Below are positions 1 to 22,416 of a DNA stretch of 64,000 bases, in pieces. Position 1 is the first letter of the stretch, and each line of letters starts with the position of its first letter. Below the pieces are notes generated by a model. The model did not search any database. It saw nothing but the letters and a program-made list of their open reading frames with translations, and had not been told where the DNA came from. The stretch is from Valencia hispanica. Lineage: Eukaryota; Chordata; Actinopteri; Cyprinodontiformes; Valenciidae. The stretch is from positions 29,006,501 through 29,070,500 of the forward strand of contig OY747705.1 of the NCBI GenBank assembly GCA_963556495.2, read 5' to 3'. A program made the translations under genes and the position numbers.

Positions 1-172
1 AATCATGAACATTAATGTCATTATTTTGGGATTTGAAAGATGAATTTGACCATACAACTTGACTAATTTTTCCTAACAAACATTTAATGCAAACGTTTGA
101 ATTTGTTGTGGATAATCTACACAAGTTTAAACTTAATAGCGCTATGATGTTCATTCTGTCTTATTTGTAACA

Positions 173-473
173 TTAGATTTTAAGGTTCTTGATTTTAGAC
201 AGATCAAGGGTATTTTTTACCTTTACATGTTTCGGCATCCTCTGCTGCCTTCCTCAGAAGTGTCACCAGGTGTTTGTGTGAAGTGTCAGTCAGCTGTTTT
301 ATGCAGACAGCAGGGAACGGTTACACCGTCCGCTGTCTGTTGTCCTCCTAAGGACCATGTCCCATGTGTGGGTCAAGGTGTAGGTTCCCTCATCTCATTT
401 GAACAGAGATGAGGGAACATGTAAAGGTAAAAATCACCTTGATCTGCCTAAAATCAAGAACCTTAAAATCTAA
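173..473. mobile_element. foldback MITE-like element with 58-59 bp inverted repeats, inside a mindy4 intron
   Basis: The left arm is 173-231 and the right arm 416-473. The right arm read in reverse complement matches the left with about three differences; both begin ttagattttaaggttcttg on their own strand. The interior holds a second perfect 13-bp hairpin (384-396 with 406-418, gttccctcatctc) and a weaker one around 303-342 (cagacagc / gctgtctg). No transposase is present; the 61-codon ORF inside is judged non-coding. No clear target-site duplication was found, so the class is unknown. Confidence 0.7.
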
Positions 474-877
474 GTTTAAATTTATACATACCAATGCAAA
501 AAACTTTTTTTTTTTTTAACTTGACCACACCTTTTGTAGCCATCAACAAGCTTCTGGTATAATTCTGGTCAGATATTTGATCACTCTTATCAGAGTGAGG
601 TCTAGGCTTAGCGTAGTTTCAGTTTAGGGTTCACAGTCTGGTTGGAACATCTGATTGTGTCCAAGTTTTAACCAGCTAGTTGTTGATTTAGGGGGAAACT
701 ACAAAATTTGTCAGTCCACTTTGTGCAATGCACAGGTACCACTGGCAGCAAAACAATCAGAAAATATGATGCAACCACCACCGTGCTAGACAGTGTTTTT
801 TGAACTGAAAGCCTCACCTGAAAGTCGGTCTAAACATATCAATCTTTGCTTTTTCTGACCATAGAACTCGGGTGTAC

Positions 878-3800
878 CTTTTCAATTAATCCGTCGGGTC
901 TGTAGTGTCCAACGGGGGTGAAATGACTTCTTCCTGAATTTCTGTTATAAAAACAAAAGAAAAAAAATGGTATTAGAGCAAAAGCATGCAAACACCTTTA
1001 AACAGTGGTCCATCTGGTAAAGCAGATTTATAGGGCTCTTCTCAGATGAATGGGATTGACAGCTGGTTGTGATTTGAGCCCAGTTTGAGGAGACCACTCA
1101 TCTGAATCTGACATACTGAACTGATCTGACCTTAGACACTCTATTCCCACAGTTTGAGATGAATACAAAAAGACAACATTGTGGTTCTCTATACAGTGTA
1201 AAACAATGCTTTAGAGTTTAAAGCTTAAATAAGTAAGCTCAGGCTCCAGTAGCTGTTATGTCATAAGCAACATATGGAAAACTAAAACATTACAAGACAG
1301 AACATTTAATAAGATATCCCCATTTTACAGTTTGTTGTTGTCTAACTTTGCTCAACCAGATGTGAATAATATAGCCATAGATTAATGCATACAATTCATC
1401 ACAAAACCAGAAGAAAGATGAGCAAAGAAGAAAATATTTCCACAATGCCATCCTGATATACCTGACTCTAGATCAGCGTTTACCTCTTTAAGGAATGAGT
1501 TTCTAGACTGTTATCACACCCTCAGATGTCCATGTAAGAGGTAGGCATTTTAACGGATTAACAGGTGTCTCACATTGCAACGATGGCTTGTTTTTCCTCC
1601 CCAGCCCTCCACAAAACTTCTGCCAGAGCTAAAACAAGACACTGTGTTCTGGCGCTGTTGGAAGGTCTTAGTCGTCTGAAAACAAAATGGAAAGTCAGTC
1701 AGAACCAGCTGGTCTGCAGTTACAACACAGATTATATTGATTTTATACAATAAACCTTCAATAAACTAAGTAGTGGGCAGATGTGAAGTGAAAGGAAAAG
1801 GACATGTAGTTTCTCTTTACTAGATGAAACATGCAAAGACGCTGGGTGGAGTTTTATAATGTGATCTGAATTTTAACCACATAAAGTCTGGCACTTAACC
1901 AGCTTACAATTATCTTAAAATGGCCAGAATGACACGTCTTCTCTCAGAACAGGACAGAAAACTAATGCATGCCTGTATTTCCAGTAGGTTAGAGCAGTGG
2001 TCCCCAACCCCCGGGCCGCGGACCGGTACCGGGCCGTGGGTCATGTGGTACCGGGCCGCGAGCCACACAAAGAATAAATAACTTCAAGTATTTCCGTTTT
2101 ATTTATTATCTGAAAGTGACCGCTGTTTTATTTTGAAAAATGACAGGATTTCCCCGTTACATAGCTCAGGCTTGACACGTCAAGAGGCTTGTATTGGTCA
2201 CGTGATAGTCACCGCCAAAAAATAATCCCACAAGCTAGCAAGATGGATAGAAAACAAATGTCTCTCGACTGTTTCTATGGAAAGAGGAAAAGGCCCAAGG
2301 CTCTCACTGATTCAGCGTTGTGGTGAGTTAGATTTTTCATGCACTTTGTATTTGTCTTTGTATTAAATCTTGAATTATTAGAGGTATGTTTACATGTTAC
2401 CGTGGCAACCAGAGATCGTTAGCTGAGTGTTACTCGTGTCATGTTGTCTGCTCGATGGTAGGAGGACGCTGTTAATAAAGCTGCGAATACACATTGGATC
2501 TAAGTCTTGTTATAATTTTCAAAATACCCCGTTTTTATACCGTCCGTTATCATTTATTTGCCACAAAGGCCGGTCTGTGAAAATATTGCCCGATATTAAA
2601 CCGGTCCATGGCAAAAAAAAGGTTGGGGACCACTGGGTTAGAGTACTGCAACAGTGTCTTAAAAATATATATTTTTTAAATCCATCATGTCCAAAATGTT
2701 ACAATCATAGGAAATTGGATTATAGGTAACAGCTCTAAAATTGCTGCACTCGCTCCGTTTGTCGAAGGAAAGATTTTAAAATTTTGCTATAGGTCATAAA
2801 AGCAGTAGATTCTTATTATTCTGAGTTGCTTCTCAGGTATCAACCGTGTAGATCCCTCAGGTCTTCAGAGACCTGCTAACTCAGTGTTCCCAGGACCAGA
2901 ACTGAGCAAGGTGAGGCAGCATTTAGTTTCTATGCTTCTCAATTCTGGAACGACCTCCCAGTTTTAATATCTTTAATGCTTTAATATCTGTATTTTAACT
3001 TCTTTTTTATGCAATGCTTTCAGGCTTAGGCTTCGTTGATTTCTTTCCTTCATTCCTTTAATTTCCAGTAGAGAACGTTAAACTGTCTTGTGAATGAATG
3101 CGGTTTACAATTATTTAAGTCATTTAGCAAATAGTATCCACCCGCTTGTAAATTAATCCCAGTGTAAATACAACTACTCAGTAAAAGCCTCTAAGGTTTC
3201 TTAAAGAATATTAGTAAAGTAATAGCATCATTAAGGCTAAGGAACAAATCAGAGGGATCAGAATTGGAAAGTTTTAAGCATTTTGTTATAAAATCAATAT
3301 CTAAAACTTTGAAGGTCTCACAGAGCACTGTTCAGTCCATCATCTGAATGAAAAGGGTATAACACAACCGTACACTCACTAATACATGGTCGTCCACCTA
3401 AACTGAGAGGCTGGGCAAGGAGTGTAATAATCAAAGAAGCAGCCAAAGACCCTTGAAAACTCTGGAGAAGCTGGAGAGATTCACATCTCTGATGGGAGAA
3501 ATTGTCAACAAATCTGACCTTATAGAAGAGCATCAACAAGACAGCCATTGTTGAGATAAAGTCATTAAAAGTCCCTTTTAAAATAATTCACAGTCTATTT
3601 AAGGGATGAAACACTGTGATATTTTATGTTCAGATGAGACCATAATCTAAATTTTTGCCCTTACATTGTGTGTGGAGAAAAACTCAACACCAACACTACA
3701 CATCCCCCTTAATACACCAAACAATGATGAAAAAGGTGACAGCAGTATCATAATGTGAAAATGCTTTTCTTCAGGAAAGAAAACTGAAGCCATCCTGAAA

Positions 3801-6800
3801 ATAAATTGAAGCCACAAAAAGACCTAACAGCCAGACCTACAATGAAGCAATTTAGAACATAGTGTAGTCAGTGTATTCAAGTTAGAATGGCCCAGTGAAT
3901 GTAAATGCCTAAATCCAATTAAGACTCTGTGGTAATATTTTTTTAAAAGGCAACATACAGATGCTCTCCATGTAATTCGACTGAGGTAATACAAACGAGC
4001 AAAAATGTCACTCTGTTGATGTGCAAATGTTGCAAAGACTTTCAATTGTTATAGCAAAAAAAGGTCACTCTACAAAGTATTGACGAGGGAGGCTGGATAC
4101 AACTATGCAGCCTCTTTGTCAGGGTTTGTATTGTATTGTGTAAATCATTTCAAAGACCATGGATCATTTTCCTTATACCATACATTTATACACTACTTTG
4201 TGTCAGGCTGTTACATAAAATCTCAATGAAACACATTGTAGTTTGTGGTTGTAAAGTGACAAAATCTGAAAACGCTACAAATGATACAAAAAGGCAAAGC
4301 TTTGACATGAAACCTTACTTACTGAAGGATATTATCCCTGCAATCAGTGTTTTCAAACAGAAACTTCTTCAGAAAAAATGCTTGAATTGATGCCAGAACT
4401 CCACAAGGACCCCCCTGAAAAATTAACGATTAAAAAAATATACATATATAGCAACTTATTAAGCATAAAGAGTTATTGCAATAGTTGACATGAGAATAAA
4501 TCTGTCCTAAAATGTATTGTTAAAGTATAGTAAAATTACCTTTCTCTGTACAATGCCATATCTGAGGTCGTGTATGTCAGAGAATGTAAAACCCTGATTC
4601 TTCCACTCAGAGCTAAAACAACTTTGTTCGGAACCCAGAAGAACAGTTTTCAATTCCTACAAGAAAAAAAACAACTATTAGAAAACAAGCTGAAATAAAA
4701 CAGAAACAGTCTCCTGCTGGTCTCTATATCCAGTTTCAGAAACCCACCGTGGCAGTGTGTTGGTCCATCGGACGGCCTGCAAAGCTAAACTTTGAAACAG
4801 CTCTCTGAAGAGACACTTCTGGCAGACCATCACCGTCATCAATATCATCTGAAAATGTAATAAAAACATCTATTTGGCAAAACAAGTAGTCAAACATGTC
4901 TATGACACGTTACTTTCCTTCAGGGCTTACCTAACATCATCTCTGACACATTCAGCTCATGGACATTAGGTCTGGTCTTTACTCTTAAAGAAACATGATA
5001 CAAAAACCTCTGATCAAAACACTTTTACTAGTATGAAAACATACAATCCTGACAAGTAACATAGGAATATTTACTTAATTGTTTTCACTCTTCTTTGTTC
5101 TTTTCTTCTATAGCTCTTTTCTTCCTCTGTTGACCCAATGAACTCCAAATGTTCTTCTTCCAAACTGGACACATTTTTGACAGTTAGCTGAGATCCATCC
5201 TGAGACTCACTGCTTTCCTCTTCCCTGCTGAAAAAGGGTTGACACACTTCGACCCTCGGACTCTGCCTTTTTCTGTTAGATTCCTGAAACGAAAACATAA
5301 TTAATGTATGGAGAAAAATATGAGAAACATAAAATCAAACAGTTTTTAAGTTAAATACCTGAGGTACTGGTCCAGCCATCATGCCTCGTCTGATACGACT
5401 AGCTTTGCTTCTCTGGGTGACCCCAGTGATTAAACTGTTTTTTTCTGCCTCTCTTTGGGCAAAGTTCTCCTGTTCAGAAGGCATCGATGACTGGCCTTCA
5501 TGGTAATCTTTGTTGTTAATTGAGAAATCATCTGGATTCAAGGAAGCGGGTCTGTCTTTCTTAGGAATCTTTGTAGGATTTGTCACCTCAATGGTGCCCG
5601 TTTCTTTTTTTTCAGACCTGTAAAAGCAAGTTCCATATAAGTAAAACAAAATGGTATAGATGGATTAAAATATTGTAAGTTTCTAGCTGTGAAATACCTC
5701 GGTTCTGCGTATTTTCTAGCACAAAACGCTGGTGTAATTTCATCTGCTTTTGCTTCATTTATCATTGATGGTGTTGCTGCAGCGTAATGAGATGTTGAGC
5801 TAGTAGTTTGGACCATCTGCAGAGAGTCTCCTGTGGCGATCTTTTCATGGTGTAACCGTTCAATGTGATGCTTTACAATCATTTCCAATAATGTTTTCAG
5901 AGGCAATTTCTGAACCTGCAATTATAAGCAAGTCAGTTGAAGAAGTATTTTGCCAGTTATGTATATACATGCATGTATGTATGTATGGTATTTATCATGC
6001 TGGTTTTACCTTATTTTTCCTGTAGAGATCTTCAATGTTAAGCAACTGCTTCAATAGCGATCGGTTATTGATACTGGCTTGAGTGCGCGGATGTTCCTCA
6101 TCCATACAGGCAATGGTCTTTTTCAGGCCCTGTAAATAAAGATAGAAAGAGTGCACAATTGTGACCTTATCCACAATGATGGAGGGATGAATAAATTGCT
6201 TATATATAGTATTTTACAGCAAAAGTTAGATAAGCTCATCAGGAAGGTCAGCTCTGTCCAATGATGCCCCCTGGACCTAGTGCAAGTGGCGGGAGACAGA
6301 AGGACTGGCTAAAATAACATCACCGTTGGACAATGTCGACCCACCCCATGCATGAAGCTGTTGCAGAACTGGAGAACTCCTTCACTGACAGACTGCAGCA
6401 TCCAAGGTGCACCAAGGAGCGCTATCACAGATCCTTCCTCCTAGCAACTGTAGGACTTTATTACCATCACTGCTCCCAACCAACTCAAAACGTGTTTACA
6501 TCCCTGCTGTTATTTCCAGCCCTGTTAGCACAGTCTGCTGTTTTTTATCAACAAATACCTACGTACATCTTGTACTTTTTTTAAATTACCCTACTATGTT
6601 GAGCATTTCTTTTAATGTGAGCATTTTTATTAACTGTAAAGTATTACTTTTTTTATGTTGTAAATTTGCCCCGACTGTACAGTCTAACTTCTCTTATTTT
6701 AATATCTTTTACCTAAGTTGAATATACAAGCTCCAGTTACCTTTAACTTGTTGCTGGTACACCTGAATTTCCACACTGTAGGACAATAAAGGATGTTTTC

Positions 6801-8205
6801 ATTCTATTTATACACAAGGCAATTCAAAGTCACAATGAAAAGGAAAAACTTTGGCTCTTTGAATAGAACTGCATGAAAAGAAATAGATATTAAAGTGCTA
6901 ATTTATTTCCAAATTTCATACTCCAATTAATCATCACTGATGAAGCAAGCAGGTAATTAGTGACACTCAAAAACCTGCAGGTATCGATTATGTTTGGGTT
7001 TAGTCAGTACTGATTTAAAAGAGCCAGCGGTTTCTGCACACCCCAGCTTTTAAGGGAGTCTGTTCAAAAGTTGGAGAATATAAAAGTTGAATGCTACCCA
7101 ACCTTGGTTAGTTCCGCTCCTGGGAACACAAAGTAAGATTGTCTCTGACGCCTATATATGGTATATAAAACAAACCTATTTAGGCCCAAGACCAATCAGT
7201 GCTTTCTAGACCAGTAGCAAAATGATAAAAACGATCCTTCTTCAAACAGTGAGCCAATGCAGTGATTTAAATCTGGTGTATATGATCCATTTTCCTAGTG
7301 TTTTTTCACAACTCTGGTGGCAACATTTTGGATGAGCTGCAGCTGCATTATTTTAATTTTTTTTACAGAAAACAATAAAGACACCATTGCAGTACTCTAA
7401 CCTACTGAAAATACAGACATGCATCAGTTTTCTGTGCCCTGTTTTGACAGAAAACCCTTTATTTTTGTGGTGTTGGTTAGCACTCTTGTGGTAGCATTTA
7501 GGATGAGCTGCGGCTGCCTGTGTTTGTTTGTTTTTTTAAGGACCAGTAATGACAACATTACAATCATCCAACCTACAGGAAATAAAAGTATGCACCACTT
7601 TTCATGTGTCCTGTTTTGACTAAGATCGTTGCAAAACAGACAAAACAAGTATGAACGCCGGTGTAGGTACCAGATCTGCTCGGGTAGCCAGATCTGGTAC
7701 CTACACCGGTACAAAATCCAACATAGAAACTAATCTTAAAATGATCTATTTCAATAACAAAAAAATATATGTTTTATGGAATCCTTTTAATAGTGAACGG
7801 AAAACATGTTAAAATCTGGAGAGATTTACATTCCTATTCATCACAGAATCACATATTAAGACATACAGTCTTAATACTGCTCCAACCTTCAGCTTTTCGG
7901 CGACTTTTGGTGTTTGCGCTTAATGATTCGGTTTTTCTATTTCTTTAAGAAAATGACAGGGATAAAGTAAAAGATCCGTGAACGCACAATGTCAAAGAAA
8001 AGTTGTTTAATGCTATCATGTCCCAAAATAACATCCATATGTTAACTATTGAGTGGGGAAGCTAACCCGAGCTAGCTAGCTAGTTAGCTATCGGTCTTCA
8101 TAGAAACAGTGAGTCCCGTTGAGACCCCAGTCTTTGTGGACTTACCTTCCTGCTCAGGTATTCCCGCACTAGGGACGAAGACACTTCTTCCACTGAAGGG
8201 ACCAT
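878..8205 (-). CDS. mindy4: mindy4 (FAM188B) deubiquitinase, 5' eleven coding exons; 3' end outside window
   Basis: MINDY-family cysteine protease that removes ubiquitin. Coding exons in transcript order: 8146-8205, 6010-6129, 5698-5915, 5359-5617, 5075-5283, 4931-4983, 4748-4848, 4540-4656, 4323-4414, 1574-1675, 878-941. All have GT/AG borders and phases that join into one open frame. The start is the ATG at 8205, giving MVPSVEEVSSSLVREYLSRK, which parallels the human N-terminus (VEEVAASLVREFLSRK). Exon 4 holds RRGMMAGPV (human VRGMMSGPI). Exon 8 holds YGIVQRK and exon 9 opens with GGPCGVLA, the loop carrying the catalytic Cys. Exon 10 reads RTQCLVLALAEVLWRAG and exon 11 HFTPVGHYRPDGLIEK. 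The catalytic His region would lie left of position 1. The linker in exons 3-6 is poorly conserved and charged, as in the family. The identification is firm; exact borders of exon 6 are least certain (acceptor AAG|AG chosen because the alternative gives a stop). Confidence 0.93.
1925..2970 (+). mobile_element. L2-like LINE reverse transcriptase 3' fragment, split by a hAT element
   Basis: Translating 1933-1994 gives RLLSEQDRKLMHACISSRLE, and directly after the hAT insertion it resumes YCNSVL. These match the L2-type motif L-x-HAFI-x-SR-x-DYCNS seen intact at 23416-23943. Downstream, 2838-2965 reads CRSLRSSET and GEAAFSFYASQFWNDLP with one or two stops. It is decayed and non-functional, in an intron of mindy4. 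Confidence 0.8.
1995..2635. mobile_element. non-autonomous hAT element, 641 bp, with 15-bp TIRs and 8-bp TSD
   Basis: The ends are cagtggtccccaacc and ggttggggaccactg, perfect inverted repeats. The flanks are ggttagag at 1987-1994 and again at 2636-2643, an exact 8-bp duplication as hAT transposases make. Inside, 2243-2325 reads MDRKQMSLDCFYGKRKRPKA, then stops; this may be a remnant of a hAT transposase N-terminus. It interrupts the LINE at 1925-2970 and is therefore younger. Confidence 0.92.
3300..4090 (+). mobile_element. decayed Tc1-like transposon
   Basis: Fragments of a Tc1 DDE transposase are readable in several frames: LRGWARSVIIKEAAKDP near 3400-3460 and LEWPSECKCLNPIKTLW near 3880-3935, the latter corresponding to the usual LEWPSQSPDLNPIENLW. 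It ends near the characteristic ctacaaagtattgac at 4069. There are many stops, so no activity is expected. Confidence 0.78.
6220..6815 (+). mobile_element. LINE ORF2 3' end and 3' UTR, in mindy4 intron 1
   Basis: One frame reads HPMHEAVAELENSFTDRLQH and another CTKERYHRSFLLATVGLYY, similar to the fish LINE C-terminus ERYRRSFLPAAVRLYN. The end aggacaataaaggatgtttt resembles the 3' tail of the same family seen reversed near 37290 and 46010. The frame is broken and not functional. Confidence 0.65.
7090..7640 (-). mobile_element. L2-like LINE fragment, minus strand, with internal duplication
   Basis: Two similar stretches, 7310-7445 and 7472-7617, both contain ggatgagctgc, a T-rich run, then ccaacctac or ctaacctac, and end tgttttgac. 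On the minus strand these correspond to the L2 reverse transcriptase C-terminal region. The duplication is degenerate, so it is old. Confidence 0.55.
7658..7709. repeat. perfect inverted repeat, 21-bp arms, 10-nt loop
   Basis: 7658-7678 is the exact reverse complement of 7689-7709. Each arm contains ggtacc and agatct palindromes, so the stem is also internally symmetric. It lies in mindy4 intron 1 just beyond LINE debris; function unknown. Confidence 0.95.
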
Positions 8206-8540
8206 GATAATGGCGTTAGTAACGTGTCCAAGCAGCAGGAAATTCGGGAAAAAGCAGCAATTGTTGGACTGAACGCCGATGGGCGCCCTGCGCCGACACT
8301 GCAGATCTTCCGATAGGTGGATAGAACAACACTGAGACAATATCTGCCACTAGGAGATACTTTAGTTTGGGTAAGAAAAAATACATATCCATTTTGAAGT
8401 ATATTTTTTTTATAGCTTCAATGAAACGAAATTGCTGTACGTACACAGATTGGCTGCCAAATCAGAAAGACTGATATTTGCTAGAGTGTGTCGATATGTT
8501 TTATAGATCAGTGAAACTGCGCAGCTAGTTGTCCGTCCGT

Positions 8541-8554
8541 GTTACCATGGTGAT
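8541..8554 (-). promoter_or_regulatory. possible RFX X-box upstream of mindy4
   Basis: On minus the sequence is atcaccatggtaac, with a perfect GGTAAC half-site, AT spacer and a partial other half. It lies 336 bp upstream of the mindy4 start. RFX factors control ciliary and testis genes; the match is inference only. Confidence 0.3.
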
Positions 8555-8834
8555 GATACCATCGCTGAGATTTTCCACGTGGTACAAAAATCCGCCGTTC
8601 TACTACTAATTAAATGTTGATTCATCTTCTGTGTAACCATGCTAACTACTCTACATACAAATAACAGTAATGTCCTTAATGTACAGTCCATGAACTAGCA
8701 CGTGCCTGTTTCACATTACAGCTAAAAATTTAAATGTATTTTTTGTATATCATAGAGTACTGAAAAACAAGGTAGTGAAGTGGATTTTTGGAAAACAGCT
8801 GAAGTTCACTCAGTGCAGGGCCCATGGGAACATA

Positions 8835-9655
8835 CATTTTAAGTCCTCAAATTCTCAACAGGATTTTTATCTGGGCATTCTAACACACAAATATGTTTTG
8901 ATTTAAACCGTTTCATTGTGGTTCCAGATGTGTTTTTAGGGTTGTTGGCCTGCTGAACACTGATCCTCCATCCCATGCAGGGCCGGCCCAAGTCTTTTTG
9001 GGGCACTAAGCAGATTTTCATTCGGGGCCCCCCATACCAACATGTAAACACCAGATGCTTCATCAGCCTTATGTTTCACTATGTGTTTAAAATACAATCG
9101 TTTGTAATTAGTTTAGGCCTACATCATACCAGTGTCATGGCTATTGATTGTGATGACTGTGTAGAATAGCTTTTTTTTTACCATGCTATCTTGGTGCTCT
9201 TGGGGGCCCCATGGTGATGTTGGGGCCCTAAGCAGCTGCTTAGCCTGAGTATGCCTTGGGTCGGCTCTGATCCCATGACCTGTATTCAGCTCCATCCACC
9301 TTCCCATCCACTCTGACCTGCTTCCTTGTCCTAGCAGAAAAAAGCACCTGAACCGCACGATGATACCCACCATGTTTCAGACATGTGGGGCAGCTTGTGT
9401 TCTTTTATTGAGCAGTGATTCGCATTAGATCACCTTCATATTGCATACCTGGCTTGTTGCGAACTGTAAAATGGGACTTCTCATGGCTTTCTTTTTGCCA
9501 CTCTTCCACAAATGCCAGATTTTTGTAGAGCATTAATAGTTTTCCTGTCGACCCCTTCCTCTACCTGATCTCTGCAGCTTCTCGAGCATTACGACTGCAT
9601 CTTGGCTGCTTTTCTAATTTAATGCTCTTTGTTTTGTCTATACGTTAAATTGGAA
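8835..9655 (-). mobile_element. decayed Tc1-like transposon, split by a hAT MITE
   Basis: Minus-strand translation gives, in order, pieces such as NALQKSGICGRVAK-like text near 9530, a VKHGG-like patch near 9375, VQQANNPKNTSGTT (family FQQDNDPKHTARAT) and RFKSKHICVLECPDKNPVEN near 8840-8910 (family LEWPSQSPDLNPIEN). The insertion at 8978-9269 separates the parts. It is strongly mutated. Confidence 0.78.
8978..9269. mobile_element. hAT MITE, 292 bp, 8-bp TSD
   Basis: Ends cagggccggcccaag and cttgggtcggctctg are near-perfect inverted repeats. The flanks atcccatg at 8970-8977 and 9270-9277 are an exact 8-bp duplication. The interior has ggggcccc-rich stretches. A truncated relative begins near 54098. 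Confidence 0.9.
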
Positions 9656-9829
9656 AGTCATGTATTTTGCTGTTGTGACATATTATTTCCATGTTCAGAC
9701 TTAACACTTGTCTGTGAATCATTCAAAGCTTGGAATAACCTAACCCTGCTTCAAACCCTGTCTGGTTTGCTCTTTGCTCTTTAAATGATTTTGTAAGGTA
9801 CTGTAAAAAGGCTTAGTAGTGTACTTTAA

Positions 9830-10225
9830 AACACTCTAAAGTCATCCATTTCTCCATGGGGTGAAGGTCAGGCGAGTTTGCGGATCAATGAAGTTGTTAA
9901 ACTAGCATGGTCATTAAAGCAGGTATTGGTACTTTTAGCTTTGTGGATATGTGCCAAGTCCTGTCGAACAAAGGAAATCAGCACCTGTTTGCCAAAGCGG
10001 GCAATAATCATGTGCTGCACCATCTGGCACTTGTATTTCGGGAAAACCATCATGGTCATCATAAATATTGTAGTGTTGCTGTCAGGGTTAATAATATCCA
10101 GAGAATAAAAATAAAACATGAGCAGAATAACAAAATTAAACTTTCTTTTAAACAAGCAAAAAGCTGGATGTCTTTGGCAAAGATGTCTCAGTATTTGTCG
10201 GGACTATTATTAGGTTAAAATCCTG
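9830..10225. mobile_element. probable Tc1-family relic
   Basis: It resembles a fish Tc1-group sequence (ggtcaggcgagtttg, then aggtattggtacttttagc, then tgccaagtcctg). The overlapping ORFs of about 75-100 codons on both strands do not resemble a host protein. Class assignment is from memory and moderate. Confidence 0.45.
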
Positions 10226-10304
10226 ATGAGGCCTTTATGCTGCAGTATCTTTATTCTTAATTGTTAAAGAAATATTATCAAAACACACTGCATGTAATCT
10301 AGGG

Positions 10305-10620
10305 CTGTAGTTCCCAAAGGTGGGGTCAAGACCCTACTTGGGGTCAAGAATATGTAAATTTGGGGTCTTAAGATCCTCTTCACCTAAATACTAGAAATGG
10401 CAATGAGAAAGCATGTGTATTTTAGAAATGTAAAAGATAAAAAACAGGACTTGAAAATAACCAAAAGCAACATATGGGCTGTTAATCCTAATTGTATTGC
10501 CCTTGTAACACTAAAAACTGACTCAGTAAAAATGCTTGGATGCTCAACTAAGATTCATGGTCATGATCCTCTTACATTTTATTTTCTTTGGTCAGAAGCT
10601 GGAAGGTTCGGGAACCACTG
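10305..10620. mobile_element. hAT-like MITE, 316 bp
   Basis: The right end gggaaccactg pairs imperfectly with the left end ctgtagttccc. The flanks atctaggg (10297-10304) and atttaggg (10621-10628) are an 8-bp duplication with one change. The interior has repeated ggggtc. It lies downstream of nexn. Confidence 0.75.
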
Positions 10621-10784
10621 ATTTAGGGAGTTTAAACCATTATTATTCATAATTCAAAACAACACCCAATATCATTATTAAAAATGATATGATAATGATA
10701 ATCAATGAAATAATAAATGATACAGAAATCACACACATAAAAGATTTCAATTAACCATAAAATACATCACAATTGTGTAGTTTT

Positions 10785-11587
10785 TTTATTTTCTTAAAAC
10801 TCTATTTATAATATAATAAAACAAATAATCAAGCTAGCCTACTCTTCTTTAACCATCAAACAATAAAAGGTTGTTCTTGACAAATAAACAATGACATCTA
10901 AATCAAGAATTTAGAGAAAATGGGGTGGGTGCATGAAAAATATTCAAAAATAAATGTATTTGTTAGATTCTGCATATAAAAATTAGGATGTACGGATGAA
11001 TTTAGATCCTGCAAAATTTGACTGCTGTGATAATAATTTGGCAAGTGTTGCCTCTCAGTATGAGATCAGGTTACTTTCATTTTCTGTTGATGGAACAAGA
11101 AGTGTGATATTTACAATGCAGATCAACAGCATTTTGAACTGATGAACATCATTGGGGTCTTGTGGCAATGAGATATTTGAAGTACAGTGTGACCCTTGGC
11201 ATTGGAACAGGAATCTGTCTATTTTGGCACAGGTACAATCCAGCATCCTTTCTGGGTGGCCAGCCTTTTTCATTGAGCAATACGTAAACAACATCTTGAT
11301 TTCTTGTGTATGTGCGTGCAAGTGCTGTGTATCCTTGTCTTAGGAATGCCAAGCATACTGTCCGTCCCTCTACCGTTTGACCACAGTGGATGATGTTTTA
11401 CATTGAAAAACAACAGGGAAAACTTTTCAACATGGAGGGGCATCAGTAGTCATAAGCTGCAAGACAGAAACAGAAGAACTGTTATGGAAGTCTGCTTTTC
11501 TGCCTGAGTTCTTGAAGAAGAGGAGCATGCGATCCACTTCATTGAGTGAGGTAAATTCCAGGGAAAGATCACCATGCAGGCATGCAG
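10785..11587 (-). other. nexn: probable nexn 3' UTR
   Basis: From the stop at 11588 to a minus-strand AATAAA (plus 10785-10790), no other gene signal is seen. The sequence is not an obvious repeat. Extent is inferred from the poly(A) signal alone. Confidence 0.4.
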
Positions 11588-22276
<10,689 letters not shown>

Positions 22277-22416
22277 GTTTGTGCCACGATGAGAAGTTGA
22301 CAAACAGGGTTTGTTATAATTTAAGCTGCAAACCAAAAAGAATGGGAGCCATAATTAAGTTAGCAATTTAAATGCAAACATATTAGAAAACCTAAATTGC
22401 ACAGTAATACAGTATA

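Noticed and set aside
227..412. Cys-rich 61-codon ORF
   Set aside because: It lies wholly in the loop of the foldback element, has no splice or start context and the Cys pattern is not a known domain.
1..870. Remaining 3' exons of mindy4
   Set aside because: Searched the minus strand for the expected downstream peptide (LTCYEDL, YGCILLTLSAILSR) and saw none; they must lie beyond the left edge.
8040..8100. gctagctagctag run near the mindy4 start
   Set aside because: Short simple repeat of about 12 bp; no regulatory meaning can be supported.
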